Assembly: GCA_964497585.1 (NCBI GenBank)
Contig: CAZCDS010000016.1
Coordinates: forward strand, 1 to 64,000
Source of the DNA: CAZCDS01 sp964497585
Lineage (GTDB): Bacteria; Desulfobacterota; Desulfomonilia; Desulfomonilales; Desulfomonilaceae
Direction of reading: 5' to 3'
DNA: 64,000 bases
A model generated the notes under the pieces. That model searched no databases. It saw nothing but the letters and a program-made list of their open reading frames with translations, and was not told where the DNA came from. The position numbers and the translations under genes are program-made. Shown here piece after piece: positions 1-14,054 of this stretch (position 1 is its first letter; each line of letters opens with the position of its first letter).

Positions 1-56
1 TCAGGGAAGGCGGCCGCACCGTCGGCGCGGGGGTCATCTCGGAAATCTTCGAATAG
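1..56 (+). CDS. tuf: Elongation factor Tu, C-terminal end (partial, first tuf copy)
   Basis: The last 17 codons of a tuf gene, cut by the left window edge, ending in TAG. The coding bases match the 3' end of the second tuf at 16630-17823, and the two copies diverge from the stop codon on (TAG here, TAA there). EF-Tu delivers aminoacyl-tRNA to the ribosome. Two tuf copies, one before rpmG-tRNA-Trp-secE-nusG and one in the str operon, is a common arrangement in Proteobacteria and relatives. The short identical tail fits gene conversion between copies. Confidence 0.93.
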   Translation, partial: REGGRTVGAGVISEIFE

Positions 57-133
57 AACCAGCCGCCCGTTAGACCGATTTCCGGTTATGCATGCGGGAA
101 TCCGTCACGGGGGCCGGGGACTGGAGGGGCACG

Positions 134-283
134 ATGAGAGACATTGTAACGCTTGCCTGCACAGAGTGTAAGCGGCGAAATTATACGACGACGAAGAATA
201 AGAAGAGCACTCCCGATAAACTCGAGTTCAGGAAGTACTGCAGATTTTGCCGCCAGCATACTGTCCATCGGGAGACCAAATGA
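134..283 (+). CDS. rpmG: Large ribosomal subunit protein L33 (bL33), zinc-type
   Basis: 49 aa, the usual length for bL33. Two CxxC pairs (CTEC near the N-terminus and CRFC near residue 40) make this the zinc-binding form. The start is the ATG at 134, preceded by GGAGGGG, rather than the upstream in-frame ATG at 92, because family members begin with MRD and a short lead into the first Cys pair. It lies between tuf and tRNA-Trp, the usual place upstream of secE-nusG. Confidence 0.95.
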   Translation: MRDIVTLACTECKRRNYTTTKNKKSTPDKLEFRKYCRFCRQHTVHRETK

Positions 284-310
284 TAGGGGTATTGCGAGGA
301 CCAGATCGGT

Positions 311-386
311 AGGCCAGTAGCTCAACGGCTAGAGCACCGGTCTCCAAAACCGGGGGTTAGGGGTTCGAATCCCTTCTGGCCTGCCA
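311..386 (+). tRNA. trpT: tRNA-Trp (anticodon CCA)
   Basis: A 76-nt cloverleaf. Acceptor strands AGGCCAG (311-317) and CTGGCCT (376-382) pair over 7 bp, G383 is the discriminator, and CCA is encoded at 384-386. The anticodon stem CCGGT/ACCGG (337-341, 349-353) carries the loop CTCCAAA with anticodon CCA at 344-346. The T arm holds GGTTCGAATCC. Its place between rpmG and secE is conserved in many bacteria, and it is probably cotranscribed with them. Confidence 0.97.
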
Positions 387-439
387 CCAAGCGGTCCGAT
401 GCCGAGTCTCCTCCATATCTGCCCGAAAGAAAACGAGTT

Positions 440-649
440 ATGGATAAACTGAGGACCTTTTTTCAAGAGACGGCCCAATTCTTCCGGGAGGTCAAGGTTG
501 AATTGCAGAAGGTTACCTTTCCGTCCCGGCAGGAAACCTTCAGCTCGACGGTAGTTGTATTGGTGATCACTATTATCGTGGCATCCTATCTCGGGTTTAG
601 CGACTGGGCCCTGTCCCGGATAGTAAAAATGCTCTTGCAAGTCGGTTAA
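440..649 (+). CDS. secE: Preprotein translocase subunit SecE
   Basis: 69 aa, the short single-span form of SecE. The amphipathic N-terminal part holds the conserved stretch FFREVKVELQKVTFPSR, followed by one membrane segment of about 20 residues (STVVVLVITIIVASYLGF). SecE clamps SecY in the SecYEG translocon of the inner membrane. It sits directly upstream of nusG, as in nearly all bacteria, and the partner secY is at 27053-28348. Confidence 0.97.
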   Translation: MDKLRTFFQETAQFFREVKVELQKVTFPSRQETFSSTVVVLVITIIVASYLGFSDWALSRIVKMLLQVG

Positions 650-685
650 GACTTTTGTACGGGAGGTTGGCAAGGAGGGGTTCCG

Positions 686-1216
686 GTGGCTCTGAGATGG
701 TACGTGGTTCACACCTATTCCGGCTACGAGAACAAAGTGAAACTCGCGCTGGACGAAAAGGTCGCGTCGCTGGGATTGGGTGACAAGATCACCGACGTGC
801 TCATTCCGTCGGAATCGGTAGTTGAGCTGGTAAAGGGAGAAAAGAAGACCTCTGAAAGAAAGTTCTTTCCCGGCTACGTTTTGGTCCGTATGGAGCTGGA
901 TGACCAAACATGGCACGTGGTCAAGAGCACGCCGAAGGTGACCGGGTTCATCGGCTCGAGAACAGAACCCGCGGTAATTCCGGACACAGAGGTGGATCAG
1001 ATCAAGCAGCAAATGGCTGAAGGGCAAGAGAAGCCCAAGCCCAAATACTCGTTTGAGAAAGGCGACTCCGTCCGAGTGGTAGACGGGCCCTTTATCAATT
1101 TCAACGGCACCGTGGAGGAGGTCAAACCGGACAAGGGCAAACTCCGGGTCCTGGTCAGCATTTTCGGCAGACCGACCCCCGTGGAGCTGGATTTCATCCA
1201 GGTCACGAAGAATTAG
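686..1216 (+). CDS. nusG: Transcription termination/antitermination factor NusG
   Basis: 176 aa starting at GTG (686) after a strong AAGGAGGGG ribosome-binding site. The N-terminal NGN domain begins RWYVVHTYSGYENKV, and a KOW motif lies near residues 123-155 (FEKGDSVRVVDGPFINFNG). NusG binds the beta' clamp and links RNA polymerase to Rho or to the ribosome through S10. It follows secE by 36 bp and precedes the L11 operon. Confidence 0.97.
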   Translation: MALRWYVVHTYSGYENKVKLALDEKVASLGLGDKITDVLIPSESVVELVKGEKKTSERKFFPGYVLVRMELDDQTWHVVKSTPKVTGFIGSRTEPAVIPDTEVDQIKQQMAEGQEKPKPKYSFEKGDSVRVVDGPFINFNGTVEEVKPDKGKLRVLVSIFGRPTPVELDFIQVTKN

Positions 1217-1287
1217 AGCAATGCCGGCCGAACGCAGGGCACTGCTTTGGCATTTCTGACGCCCCTTGTTTTCCTTGGAGAAATGAT

Positions 1288-1710
1288 ATGGCCAAGAAAG
1301 TAATGGCATACGTCAAACTGCAGATACCGGGAGGAGAGGCCAAGCCTTCTCCTCCCGTCGGACCCGCGCTGGGGCAGCACGGCGTGAACATCATGGAATT
1401 TTGCAAGGCCTTCAATGCCCAGACCCAGACCGAGGCTGGCGTGATCATTCCCGTAAAGATTACCGTGTACCAGGATCGCTCATTCAGTTTCGTCTTGAAG
1501 ACCTCCCCCGCGTCCTACCTCCTCAAGAAGGCCGCAGGGATCGACAAGGGCTCCAAAGAGCCTAACCGGGAGAAGGTGGCCAGACTGACGCGTGCCCAGG
1601 TCGAAGAGATCGCAAAGCTCAAGATGCCGGACCTCAACGCCAAGGACATGGAGGGCGCAGTGAAGACTATCTCGGGGACCGCCAGAAGCCTCGGTATCGA
1701 AATCGACTAG
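1288..1710 (+). CDS. rplK: Large ribosomal subunit protein L11 (uL11)
   Basis: 140 aa, typical of uL11. The N-terminal domain has the conserved run KLQIPGGEAKPSPPVGPALG, and the C-terminal 23S rRNA-binding domain ends with the GTARSLGI motif. L11 forms the GTPase-associated centre with 23S rRNA and L10-L12. It is followed after 9 bp by rplA in the usual L11-L1 operon. Confidence 0.97.
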   Translation: MAKKVMAYVKLQIPGGEAKPSPPVGPALGQHGVNIMEFCKAFNAQTQTEAGVIIPVKITVYQDRSFSFVLKTSPASYLLKKAAGIDKGSKEPNREKVARLTRAQVEEIAKLKMPDLNAKDMEGAVKTISGTARSLGIEID

Positions 1711-1719
1711 AGGAGCGAC

Positions 1720-2424
1720 ATGCCTGCACTCAGCAAAAAGAGACAGAGCGCACGAGAGAGCGTGGATCGATCGCGGAAATATCCCCTCGACGAGGCCCTG
1801 AAGACCGTACTCAACGCCGCGTACGCGGGGTTCGATGAGACGGTCGATGTGGCGGTTAAGCTCGGCGTTGATCCGCGACATGCAGACCAGATGGTTCGCG
1901 GGACCTGCGTCCTCCCCCACGGAACAGGCAAGACCGTGCGGGTCCTGGTTTTCGCGAAAGGAGAAAAGGAAAAGGAAGCCCAAGAGGCCGGTGCGGATTT
2001 CGTAGGCGCGGAAGATCTGGCCAAGAAGATCCAGGATGGATGGCTCGATTTCGACAAGGCCGTGGCTACACCGGACATGATGGGCACCGTCGGGAAACTC
2101 GGAAAAATCCTCGGCCCAAGGGGCATGATGCCGAATCCCAAGGTCGGGACCGTGACCTTCGACGTAGGCCGGGCGGTCACAGAGCTCAAGGGTGGTAAAG
2201 TCGAATTCAAAGTCGAAAAGGCCGGTATCGTGCACGTCCCCTTCGGCAAGGTTTCATTCGGAGCCGAGAAGCTTTCGGAAAACCTCAAGACCATTGTGGA
2301 AACGGTTATTCGCCTGAAACCTTCCGCATCAAAGGGGGTCTATCTTAAAGGTGTATCGATCTCTACGACCATGGGACCTGGAGTGAAGTTGGATCCTCAG
2401 GAGATGAGGAGCCTCGTCAAATAG
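1720..2424 (+). CDS. rplA: Large ribosomal subunit protein L1 (uL1)
   Basis: 234 aa, full length for uL1. The signature GKILGPRGMMPNPKVGTVT is present near residues 126-145. L1 forms the mobile stalk at the E site. In many bacteria it also represses its own operon by binding the rplKA mRNA, but I did not identify a convincing L1 operator here. Start ATG follows a GAGG site. Confidence 0.97.
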   Translation: MPALSKKRQSARESVDRSRKYPLDEALKTVLNAAYAGFDETVDVAVKLGVDPRHADQMVRGTCVLPHGTGKTVRVLVFAKGEKEKEAQEAGADFVGAEDLAKKIQDGWLDFDKAVATPDMMGTVGKLGKILGPRGMMPNPKVGTVTFDVGRAVTELKGGKVEFKVEKAGIVHVPFGKVSFGAEKLSENLKTIVETVIRLKPSASKGVYLKGVSISTTMGPGVKLDPQEMRSLVK

Positions 2425-2654
2425 CTCCCGTTTCCAGGGACGCACGAGTCCAAGCAGAAGAGGTGTAAGCAAAGTCTGAAGGAATAATTTAACATAAACA
2501 AAGTCTTGAGGCCGAGTCGGAGACAGCGGGCGTGCCGGAAGGCACTTAATCGAGGCCAGCCGAGACGGGCCGGAAAGAGGGGTGACACCAGAACTGCCAA
2601 CCTACTACCCTCGACTCGCTGCTTCTCCTTCGACCGAAAGGGGGAATCCGGAAT
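2425..2654 (+). promoter_or_regulatory. Probable L10 leader region (rplJL autoregulation)
   Basis: 230 nt without a gene between rplA and rplJ, much longer than other gaps in this operon. It holds a small perfect hairpin GTGCC-GGAA-GGCAC (2532-2545), followed by further GC-rich pairing segments up to the TTG start of rplJ. In many bacteria this interval carries the L10(L12)4-binding leader RNA that represses rplJL translation. Assignment rests on position, length and local hairpins; I did not fit a full covariance model. Confidence 0.45.
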
Positions 2655-3200
2655 TTGACCAGAGAGGAAAAAGAGAAAGAGGTGGCTTGGCTGCGAGAGC
2701 AGTTCCAAGGGCTCAAAGGGCTGTTCCTGACGGATTACCAAGGCCTGACGGTTGCCGAGATGAACGACCTCAGAACCAAATTGAGGGCTGTCGGCATCAC
2801 CTATAAGGTCGTGAAGAACACCCTGGTTCGAAGGGCCCTTGAAAAGACACCGGTGGCTTCCGTAGAGAAGTATGTCGTCGGACCCAGGGGCGCAGCCTGG
2901 ACCGATGAAGAGGACAAGATTCCTCCCATGGCGAAGGTGCTGGTCGAGTTTGCCAAAGATCATCCGAAGCTCAATCTCGTACGTGGGGTTGTCAGCGGTA
3001 CGGTAGTGGATACCCATCAAATGGAATCACTATCGAAACTGCCTCCTAGGGAAGAGCTTCTTGCCCGGTTGGTCGGCAACTTGGCCGCTCCGGTGGGAGC
3101 GCTGGTACGAATCTTGGCGCAATTGCCAAGGTCAGTCGTCACTGTTCTCAAGGCCATTGAAGAACAGAAAAACACCGCACCGGATTCCGCTGCCGGCTGA
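2655..3200 (+). CDS. rplJ: Large ribosomal subunit protein L10 (uL10)
   Basis: 181 aa from a TTG start at 2655 that gives the family-like N-terminus MTREEKEKEVAWLREQF. An AAGGGGG stretch about 12 nt upstream may serve as the ribosome-binding site. The RNA-binding domain includes TYKVVKNTLVRRAL, and the C-terminal helix that recruits L12 dimers is present. L10 anchors the L7/L12 stalk. The weak start fits leader-mediated control of L10 synthesis. Confidence 0.95.
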   Translation: MTREEKEKEVAWLREQFQGLKGLFLTDYQGLTVAEMNDLRTKLRAVGITYKVVKNTLVRRALEKTPVASVEKYVVGPRGAAWTDEEDKIPPMAKVLVEFAKDHPKLNLVRGVVSGTVVDTHQMESLSKLPPREELLARLVGNLAAPVGALVRILAQLPRSVVTVLKAIEEQKNTAPDSAAG

Positions 3201-3256
3201 TCCGCAGTTGGCAGGGCGGCAAATATTCGGATGCGTAGCGAGTCGAGGAGGGAATT

Positions 3257-3646
3257 ATGGCGGCAATCACGAAAGAGGATGTCAAAGAGTTCATCCGCAA
3301 TATGTCGGTCTTGGAACTGAGTGAACTCGTAAAGGAGCTGGAAGAAGAGTTTGGAGTGTCTGCGGCCGCGCCGATGGCGGTGATGCCGGGGGCGGTAGCC
3401 CCCGCGGGCGGCGACGCGGCCCCGGCCGAAGAAAAAACCGAATTCGACGTGATCTTGAAGGATTTCGGTGACAAGAAGATCCAGGTCATCAAGGTGGTTC
3501 GCGCGTTGACCGATCTGGGACTCAAGGAAGCCAAAGAGTTGGTGGAGGGCGTTCCCAACCCGGTGAAGCAGGGAGTTTCGAAAGAAGAAGCTGAAAAGGC
3601 AAAGGCGGATCTGGAAGAAGTCGGCGCGACAGCCGAGATCGCCTGA
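3257..3646 (+). CDS. rplL: Large ribosomal subunit protein L7/L12 (bL12)
   Basis: 129 aa. An N-terminal dimerisation domain is followed by an Ala/Pro/Gly-rich hinge (about residues 37-58) and the C-terminal factor-binding domain with KTEFDVILKDFGDKKIQVIK. L12 recruits and stimulates translational GTPases. A strong GAGGAGGG site precedes the ATG, in keeping with its higher copy number than L10. Confidence 0.97.
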   Translation: MAAITKEDVKEFIRNMSVLELSELVKELEEEFGVSAAAPMAVMPGAVAPAGGDAAPAEEKTEFDVILKDFGDKKIQVIKVVRALTDLGLKEAKELVEGVPNPVKQGVSKEEAEKAKADLEEVGATAEIA

Positions 3647-3672
3647 CCCCCCTGTCGAAAGCCACCAGAGTA

Positions 3673-3715
3673 TCGGGTCCGAAGTCAGTCCGTCAGGACT
3701 GGTCCTCGGGCCCGA
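3673..3715 (+). promoter_or_regulatory. rplL-rpoB intercistronic hairpin (attenuator-like)
   Basis: A long two-part stem-loop. The outer arms TCGGGTCCGA (3673-3682) and TCGGGCCCGA (3706-3715) pair over 10 bp with one G-U wobble. The inner arms CAGTCC (3686-3691) and GGACTG (3696-3701) close a GTCA loop. No U tract follows. In E. coli the same interval holds a partial terminator and RNase III site that set the ratio of ribosomal protein to RNA polymerase expression; a like role here is inference. Confidence 0.6.
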
Positions 3716-3776
3716 ACGAGCTGGAACCGGAACCCACCGATCTCCTTCATTGATCATCAGAGACCAGAGGGAAACA

Positions 3777-6700
3777 ATGAGTCATTTTTCCGTGCACTCT
3801 CAGAGGCTCAGGAAGAATTTTGCGCGCATACCGCAAATAGCCGGTATTCCTAACCTTATCGAAATCCAGAAGCAGTCCTATGACCGCTTTCTCCAGGCAG
3901 ACGTTCCCGCCGAGGCCAGGGAGGACATCGGTTTGCAGGCGGTTTTCAAGTCGGTCTTTCCCATCAAGGATTTCTCCGACACTGCTTCCCTGGAATTCAT
4001 CAAATACACCCTGGGGGAGGAGAAATATAATGTCGATGAGTGTCTGCAAAAGGGGGTTACGTACGCGGTTCCCCTCAAAATCACAGTTCAGTTGATCGTG
4101 TGGGACGTCGATTCTGAGACGAGTTCTCGAACGATCCGCGACGTTAAGGAACAAGAAGTCTACTTTGGCGAAATACCCGTCATGACCGAGAACGGGACCT
4201 TTATCATCAATGGTACGGAGAGAGTCATCGTATCGCAGCTCCATCGGTCTCCGGGAATATTCTTCGATCATGACAAGGGCAAGACACACTCGAGTGGAAA
4301 GCTCCTCTATTCATCGCGAATCATTCCGCTACGAGGCTCATGGGTGGATTTCGAATTCGATCCCAAGGACAGACTCTACGTCCGCATAGATCGCCGGCGT
4401 AAGCTCCCTGTTACGGTCTTTCTCAAGGCCCTCGGATATTCAAGCGAGGAGATCCTCAATTATTTCTATCAGATCCAGACCATAGCCCTCGGGCCCGGAG
4501 GACTGACGAGAAAGGTAGATCTCAACCTCCTGGTCGGGAGCACAACCCCCTGCGAGATACACGTGGAAGAAACCGGCGACGTGCTGGTGCGAAAGAACAA
4601 GAAGATCACCCGCGCAGCAGTGAAACGCCTGGGAAACCGGACGATTGCGCCGCTGCCCATGAAACCGGAGGAGCTGGCGGGCAAAGTCCTCGCGCACGAC
4701 ATCATCGATGAGAAAACCGGCGAAGTCGTTGCTCCGTGTAACAAAGAGATCGCAGCTTCTGAAGTGGAGCAGTTCATCGAGGACCTCAATGCCAGAGGAA
4801 TCACCTCTTTTGAGGCCCTTTTCATAGAGGAGAGAATAGCCTCCTCCTCGCTCCGGGATACGCTCCTCGAGGACAAGATCGACGACCGTCCCAATCGGGT
4901 TATCGAGGACTACCGTAAGCAGAATCCCGATGAGGAGACGAGCAACGAGACACTCAACGCCCAGATCGAGATCTATCGACGGCTACGCCCTTCCAATCCT
5001 GCGACCGTTGAGATCAGCAAGACGTTTTTCAACAACCTCTTCTTCAAGACGGATTACTACGACCTCTCCAGGGTGGGGCGTCTCAAGCTCAACAGGAAAC
5101 TGGAGATCTCCATGGACGAAGCGCCTCTCACCTTGAGGACGCTCCGTCGCGATGACATCATGCTCGCGGTGAAGTACCTGCTCGAACTCAAAGAAGGTCG
5201 ACCCGGCCGAGACATCGACGATATCGACCACATGGGGAACCGCCGTGTCCGCTCCGTCGGCGAGTTGCTGGAAAATCAGTACAGGATCGGTCTGGTGCGG
5301 ATGGAGCGTGCCATAAAAGAGCGGATGAGCCTCCAGGACGTCGAGACCTTGATGCCCCACGACCTGATAAACGCCAAACCGGTAACGGCCGTGGTCAAAG
5401 AGTTCTTCGGCTCCTCACAGTTGTCCCAGTTCATGGATCAGACCAACCCTCTGAGCGAGATCACCCACAAGAGAAGGCTGTCTGCACTGGGACCCGGTGG
5501 GTTGACCCGTGAGCGAGCGGGGTTTGAGGTCCGGGACGTTCATCCGACCCATTACGGCAGGATCTGTCCAATCGAGACCCCTGAAGGGCCGAACATCGGG
5601 CTGATCGTCTCTCTTTCCACGTACGCCAGGGTGAACGAGTTCGGATTCATCGAAACGCCGTACCGCCAGGTCAAAGAGAGGAAGGTGGGAAAGGATATCC
5701 AATTCCTCACCGCACTCGACGAAATAGGGCATACCATTGTTCAGGCAAATGCAACCATCGATTCCAAAGGGTTTTTGGCGTCGGACCTTGTCTCTGTCCG
5801 TCACAAGGAAGGCGAGTTCGCCCTCGTCGGAAGCACGGAACCGGATCTCATGGACGTGTCGCCCAACCAGCTCGTGTCTGTCGCGGCTTCTCTGATCCCC
5901 TTCCTCGAGAATGACGACGCCAACCGGGCTCTCATGGGATCGAACATGCAACGGCAGGCGGTTCCGCTCCTGACGACTCAAGCCCCGATTGTGGGGACGG
6001 GTATGGAGCGAGTCGTAGCGACCGACTCAGGCGTGACCGTCATCGCTCGCCGGGAGGGCGTCGTCGACTCCGTGGACGCTACCCGCGTAGTGGTCAAGGC
6101 CACTGATCTCAAGAACGGGGACCTCGATCCGGGTGTGGATATCTACAACCTGATCAAGTACCACCGATCCAATCAGAATACATGTATCAACCAGAGGCCC
6201 ATCGTCAAGAAGGGCGATCACGTGCTCAAAGGCCAGGTCATAGCCGACGGGCCCGCCACCGACAAAGGAGAACTGGCCCTCGGCAGGAACGTTATGGTCG
6301 CGTTCATGGCCTGGGGTGGGTACAACTACGAGGATTCGATCCTTGTCAGCGAGAAAATCGTTCGTGAGGACATCTTCACATCGATCCATATCGAGGAATT
6401 CGAGGTGATGTCCCGAGACACGAAACTCGGCAAGGAAGAGATCACCAGAGACATTCCCAATGTGGGCGAAGAAGCGCTGCGCAATCTTGACGAGTCGGGC
6501 GTCATTCGCGTCGGTGCGGAAGTCAAACCCGGAGATATCGTCGTCGGGAAGATCACTCCCAAGGGCGAGAATCAGCTCAGTCCCGAAGAAAAACTCCTGA
6601 GAGCCATCTTCGGCGAAAAAGCGGGGGACGTGAAGGATACCTCGCTGAGGGTCCCTCCCGGAGTGGAAGGAACTGTCATCGGCGCCCGAATCTTTGCTCG

Positions 6701-8012
6701 GAAGGGAACGGAAAAGGATAGCCGTTCGATTTCCATCGAGAACGAAGAGATAGCCAAGCTCAGCAAAGACCGCGACGACGAATTGCGGATCGTAGAGGAC
6801 GGCGCGAGGGAACGGATTCGGGGCATGCTCGTCGGCAAGACCGTCTCCTCCGCGCTCAACGACCCGACTTCGGGGCAGACGCTTATCAAGAAGGGAGCCG
6901 CCATCACCGACGCGTTCATGGACAAAGTCCCCGTCGAGCTGTTGGGCGAACTCTCTCTCAAGGGAGACCCGAACACTGAAGACGAAGTCGTCAGGATCCT
7001 CGAAAGGCTCGGTGACCAGAAACACTTCTGGAAAATGCACTATGACGAGAGGATCAGCCGTCTCAAGAAGGGTGACGAACTCCCGCCGGGCGTGATCAAA
7101 CTCGTAAAGGTCTATATTGCCATAAAGAGGAAGCTCTCCGTCGGCGACAAGATGGCGGGCCGCCACGGCAACAAGGGTGTTCTCTCGAGGATTCTTCCCG
7201 AGGAGGACATGCCCTACTTCGAAAACGGTTCTCCTGTGGAAATAGTGCTCAATCCTCTTGGCGTTCCTTCGAGGATGAACGTCGGCCAGATTCTTGAGAC
7301 CCACCTCGGCTGGGCCGCTAGAGGGTTGGGTGAAGCGCTCGATCGGATGCTGGAAGAGAATTTCTCCGCGGACAAACTCCGCGAACGACTCCTGGAGATA
7401 TTTGATTGCTATGAGCCGCAGAGAAAAAAGAAGGTCCAGGCGATCATTCGTGATATGGACGACGATCAGGTGAAGAAGTTCGCGGCCTCAATGACCGGAG
7501 GAATTCCTATTTCCACACCGGTGTTCGACGGTGCCAGAGAAAACGAAATCAAGAGCTTTCTGAGCAAGGCCGGCCTTCCGACGAGCGGACAGACAGCCCT
7601 CTATGACGGGAGGACGGGTGAGCCCTTCGATACGCTGGTCACGGTGGGGATCATCTACATGATGAAGCTCCATCACCTGGTTGACGACAAGATCCACGCC
7701 AGGGCGATAGGCCCGTACTCTCTCGTCACCCAGCAACCGCTCGGCGGCAAGGCTCAGTTCGGTGGCCAGCGGCTTGGGGAGATGGAGGTGTGGGCCATGG
7801 AGGCCTACGGCGCGGCATACTCCCTCCAGGAATTCCTTACGGTAAAGTCCGACGACGTCACCGGTCGGACTAGAATGTACGAAAGCATCGTCAAGGGCAC
7901 CAATGTCCTCGAACCAGGCCTCCCCGAGTCCTTCAACGTCCTGGTCAAGGAAATGAAATCGCTAGGCCTTGACGTCGAACTCTTGGAGAGTGAGCAGGCC
8001 CAGACCGCCTGA
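3777..8012 (+). CDS. rpoB: DNA-directed RNA polymerase subunit beta
   Basis: 1411 aa from ATG 3777, chosen over the upstream in-frame TTG at 3750 because GAGGG precedes it and the product then starts like other beta subunits. The rifampicin region reads QLSQFMDQTNPLSEITHKRR with the Asp, His and Ser positions all of the sensitive type. Conserved blocks include PIETPEGPNIGLI, the GRHGNKGV motif near residue 1125 and a C-terminal LGGKAQFGGQR. It forms the catalytic core with rpoC, 98 bp downstream. Confidence 0.98.
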   Translation: MSHFSVHSQRLRKNFARIPQIAGIPNLIEIQKQSYDRFLQADVPAEAREDIGLQAVFKSVFPIKDFSDTASLEFIKYTLGEEKYNVDECLQKGVTYAVPLKITVQLIVWDVDSETSSRTIRDVKEQEVYFGEIPVMTENGTFIINGTERVIVSQLHRSPGIFFDHDKGKTHSSGKLLYSSRIIPLRGSWVDFEFDPKDRLYVRIDRRRKLPVTVFLKALGYSSEEILNYFYQIQTIALGPGGLTRKVDLNLLVGSTTPCEIHVEETGDVLVRKNKKITRAAVKRLGNRTIAPLPMKPEELAGKVLAHDIIDEKTGEVVAPCNKEIAASEVEQFIEDLNARGITSFEALFIEERIASSSLRDTLLEDKIDDRPNRVIEDYRKQNPDEETSNETLNAQIEIYRRLRPSNPATVEISKTFFNNLFFKTDYYDLSRVGRLKLNRKLEISMDEAPLTLRTLRRDDIMLAVKYLLELKEGRPGRDIDDIDHMGNRRVRSVGELLENQYRIGLVRMERAIKERMSLQDVETLMPHDLINAKPVTAVVKEFFGSSQLSQFMDQTNPLSEITHKRRLSALGPGGLTRERAGFEVRDVHPTHYGRICPIETPEGPNIGLIVSLSTYARVNEFGFIETPYRQVKERKVGKDIQFLTALDEIGHTIVQANATIDSKGFLASDLVSVRHKEGEFALVGSTEPDLMDVSPNQLVSVAASLIPFLENDDANRALMGSNMQRQAVPLLTTQAPIVGTGMERVVATDSGVTVIARREGVVDSVDATRVVVKATDLKNGDLDPGVDIYNLIKYHRSNQNTCINQRPIVKKGDHVLKGQVIADGPATDKGELALGRNVMVAFMAWGGYNYEDSILVSEKIVREDIFTSIHIEEFEVMSRDTKLGKEEITRDIPNVGEEALRNLDESGVIRVGAEVKPGDIVVGKITPKGENQLSPEEKLLRAIFGEKAGDVKDTSLRVPPGVEGTVIGARIFARKGTEKDSRSISIENEEIAKLSKDRDDELRIVEDGARERIRGMLVGKTVSSALNDPTSGQTLIKKGAAITDAFMDKVPVELLGELSLKGDPNTEDEVVRILERLGDQKHFWKMHYDERISRLKKGDELPPGVIKLVKVYIAIKRKLSVGDKMAGRHGNKGVLSRILPEEDMPYFENGSPVEIVLNPLGVPSRMNVGQILETHLGWAARGLGEALDRMLEENFSADKLRERLLEIFDCYEPQRKKKVQAIIRDMDDDQVKKFAASMTGGIPISTPVFDGARENEIKSFLSKAGLPTSGQTALYDGRTGEPFDTLVTVGIIYMMKLHHLVDDKIHARAIGPYSLVTQQPLGGKAQFGGQRLGEMEVWAMEAYGAAYSLQEFLTVKSDDVTGRTRMYESIVKGTNVLEPGLPESFNVLVKEMKSLGLDVELLESEQAQTA

Positions 8013-8110
8013 CAAAAAGAGAATCCCGGTCGCCCCTTTGGCCGGGTCGGCTGGGAAAATCCCTCATTACAGGGCACGTGTCCTGTTGATTTAGCGCAAG
8101 GAGGGAAACC

Positions 8111-13036
<4,926 letters not shown>

Positions 13037-13386
13037 GACGCGGGCGAGGAGCCCCGATCCGCGTGGAACAAAAATCGCGTCTGTCCTTATGGTGCGAGTG
13101 TACGGGCACGGCGCGCGGTGCCTCATATAAGCCTCGAGGCGTCATTGACCGGGGAGCCAGGTTAATGCTGTTTGGAGGGCGATCCGGGTTTCGAGTTTCT
13201 TGCCAATTCAACCATTGTGTCCCTGACTGCCCACTGGCTCCAGAGAGGGTGAGAGATTACCGGAGGGGTGGCGGAGCGGAGGGTCGGCCGAATCACGCGG
13301 CCCCCATGCTCTTGCCAAAAAAATAGTTTGACAAAGAATCGAAAGCGTGAGCATAATATTTGGATACTGTTTGGAGGTGACGCCGA
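13037..13386 (+). other. rpoC-rpsL intergenic region
   Basis: 350 nt without a recognisable gene. The last 60 nt hold the str-operon promoter listed separately and a TTTGGAGGTGA ribosome-binding site for rpsL. The first part shows no clear terminator with a U tract. Confidence 0.6.
13328..13357 (+). promoter_or_regulatory. sigma-70 type promoter upstream of rpsL (str operon)
   Basis: A perfect -35 hexamer TTGACA (13328-13333) is followed by an 18-nt spacer and the -10 hexamer CATAAT (13352-13357). The rpsL ATG lies 29 bp beyond the -10, leaving a short leader that holds the GGAGG site. The match is read by eye. Confidence 0.7.
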
Positions 13387-13758
13387 ATGCCCACCATTAG
13401 CCAGCTGGTCAGAAAAGGTCGAAAACGACCGAGGAAGAAAACCTCGGCGCCGGCACTGACCAACTGCCCCCAGCGCCGAGGGGTGTGCGTAAGAGTCTAC
13501 ACCACCACACCCAAGAAGCCCAACTCCGCGCTGAGGAAGGTCGCTCGAGTGCGTCTCACCAACGGGTACGAAGTCACCTCGTATATACCGGGCATCGGCC
13601 ACAATCTCCAGGAGCACTCAGTTGTGCTCATTAGAGGCGGGCGCGTCAAAGACCTACCCGGTGTCCGATACCATATCATTAGAGGTACCCAGGACGCGTT
13701 CGGCGTGCAGGACAGAAAGCAGGGCAGATCAAAATACGGGAGCAAGAAGCCTAAGTAA
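13387..13758 (+). CDS. rpsL: Small ribosomal subunit protein S12 (uS12)
   Basis: 123 aa, the standard length. The decoding-centre loops TTTPKKPNSALRKV and GGRVKDLPGVRYH carry the lysines that are mutated in streptomycin-resistant strains, and both are wild-type. First gene of the str operon, behind its own promoter and a GGAGGTGA ribosome-binding site. Confidence 0.97.
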   Translation: MPTISQLVRKGRKRPRKKTSAPALTNCPQRRGVCVRVYTTTPKKPNSALRKVARVRLTNGYEVTSYIPGIGHNLQEHSVVLIRGGRVKDLPGVRYHIIRGTQDAFGVQDRKQGRSKYGSKKPK

Positions 13759-14054
13759 TCTTCGCTGACTGTCGGCCCCGGGGCGGGTCCTCACCCGGAT
13801 GATTGATACAGCGAGGATACCGACACCGAGGGACCACTCTAAACAAATGACCGACCACTGACCTCAAGGGGTTCGGGTAAACCGTCAGTATCGACGGGGA
13901 AGGTTTAGACGAACAGGGACAATCCCAGCCGCAGGAAGTGCACCACAAGGTGCTTCCAGGCTCTAAGCCTCTCCTACTCGGGCGCTTGATGGTGGAGCTT
14001 GTTCTAACGCAGCGCGGACCGCGACCCGGTTGGCGCTTACTGGAGCCGGTTGAA
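13759..14054 (+). other. rpsL-rpsG intergenic region
   Basis: 296 nt without a gene, unusually long for rpsL-rpsG. A short GC stem CGGGT/ACCCG occurs near 13785-13798. In E. coli the shorter S12-S7 spacer binds S7 for feedback control; I see no direct match to that structure. Confidence 0.4.

Noticed and set aside
6027..7304. A 425-residue minus-strand open frame
   Set aside because: Antisense shadow of rpoB.
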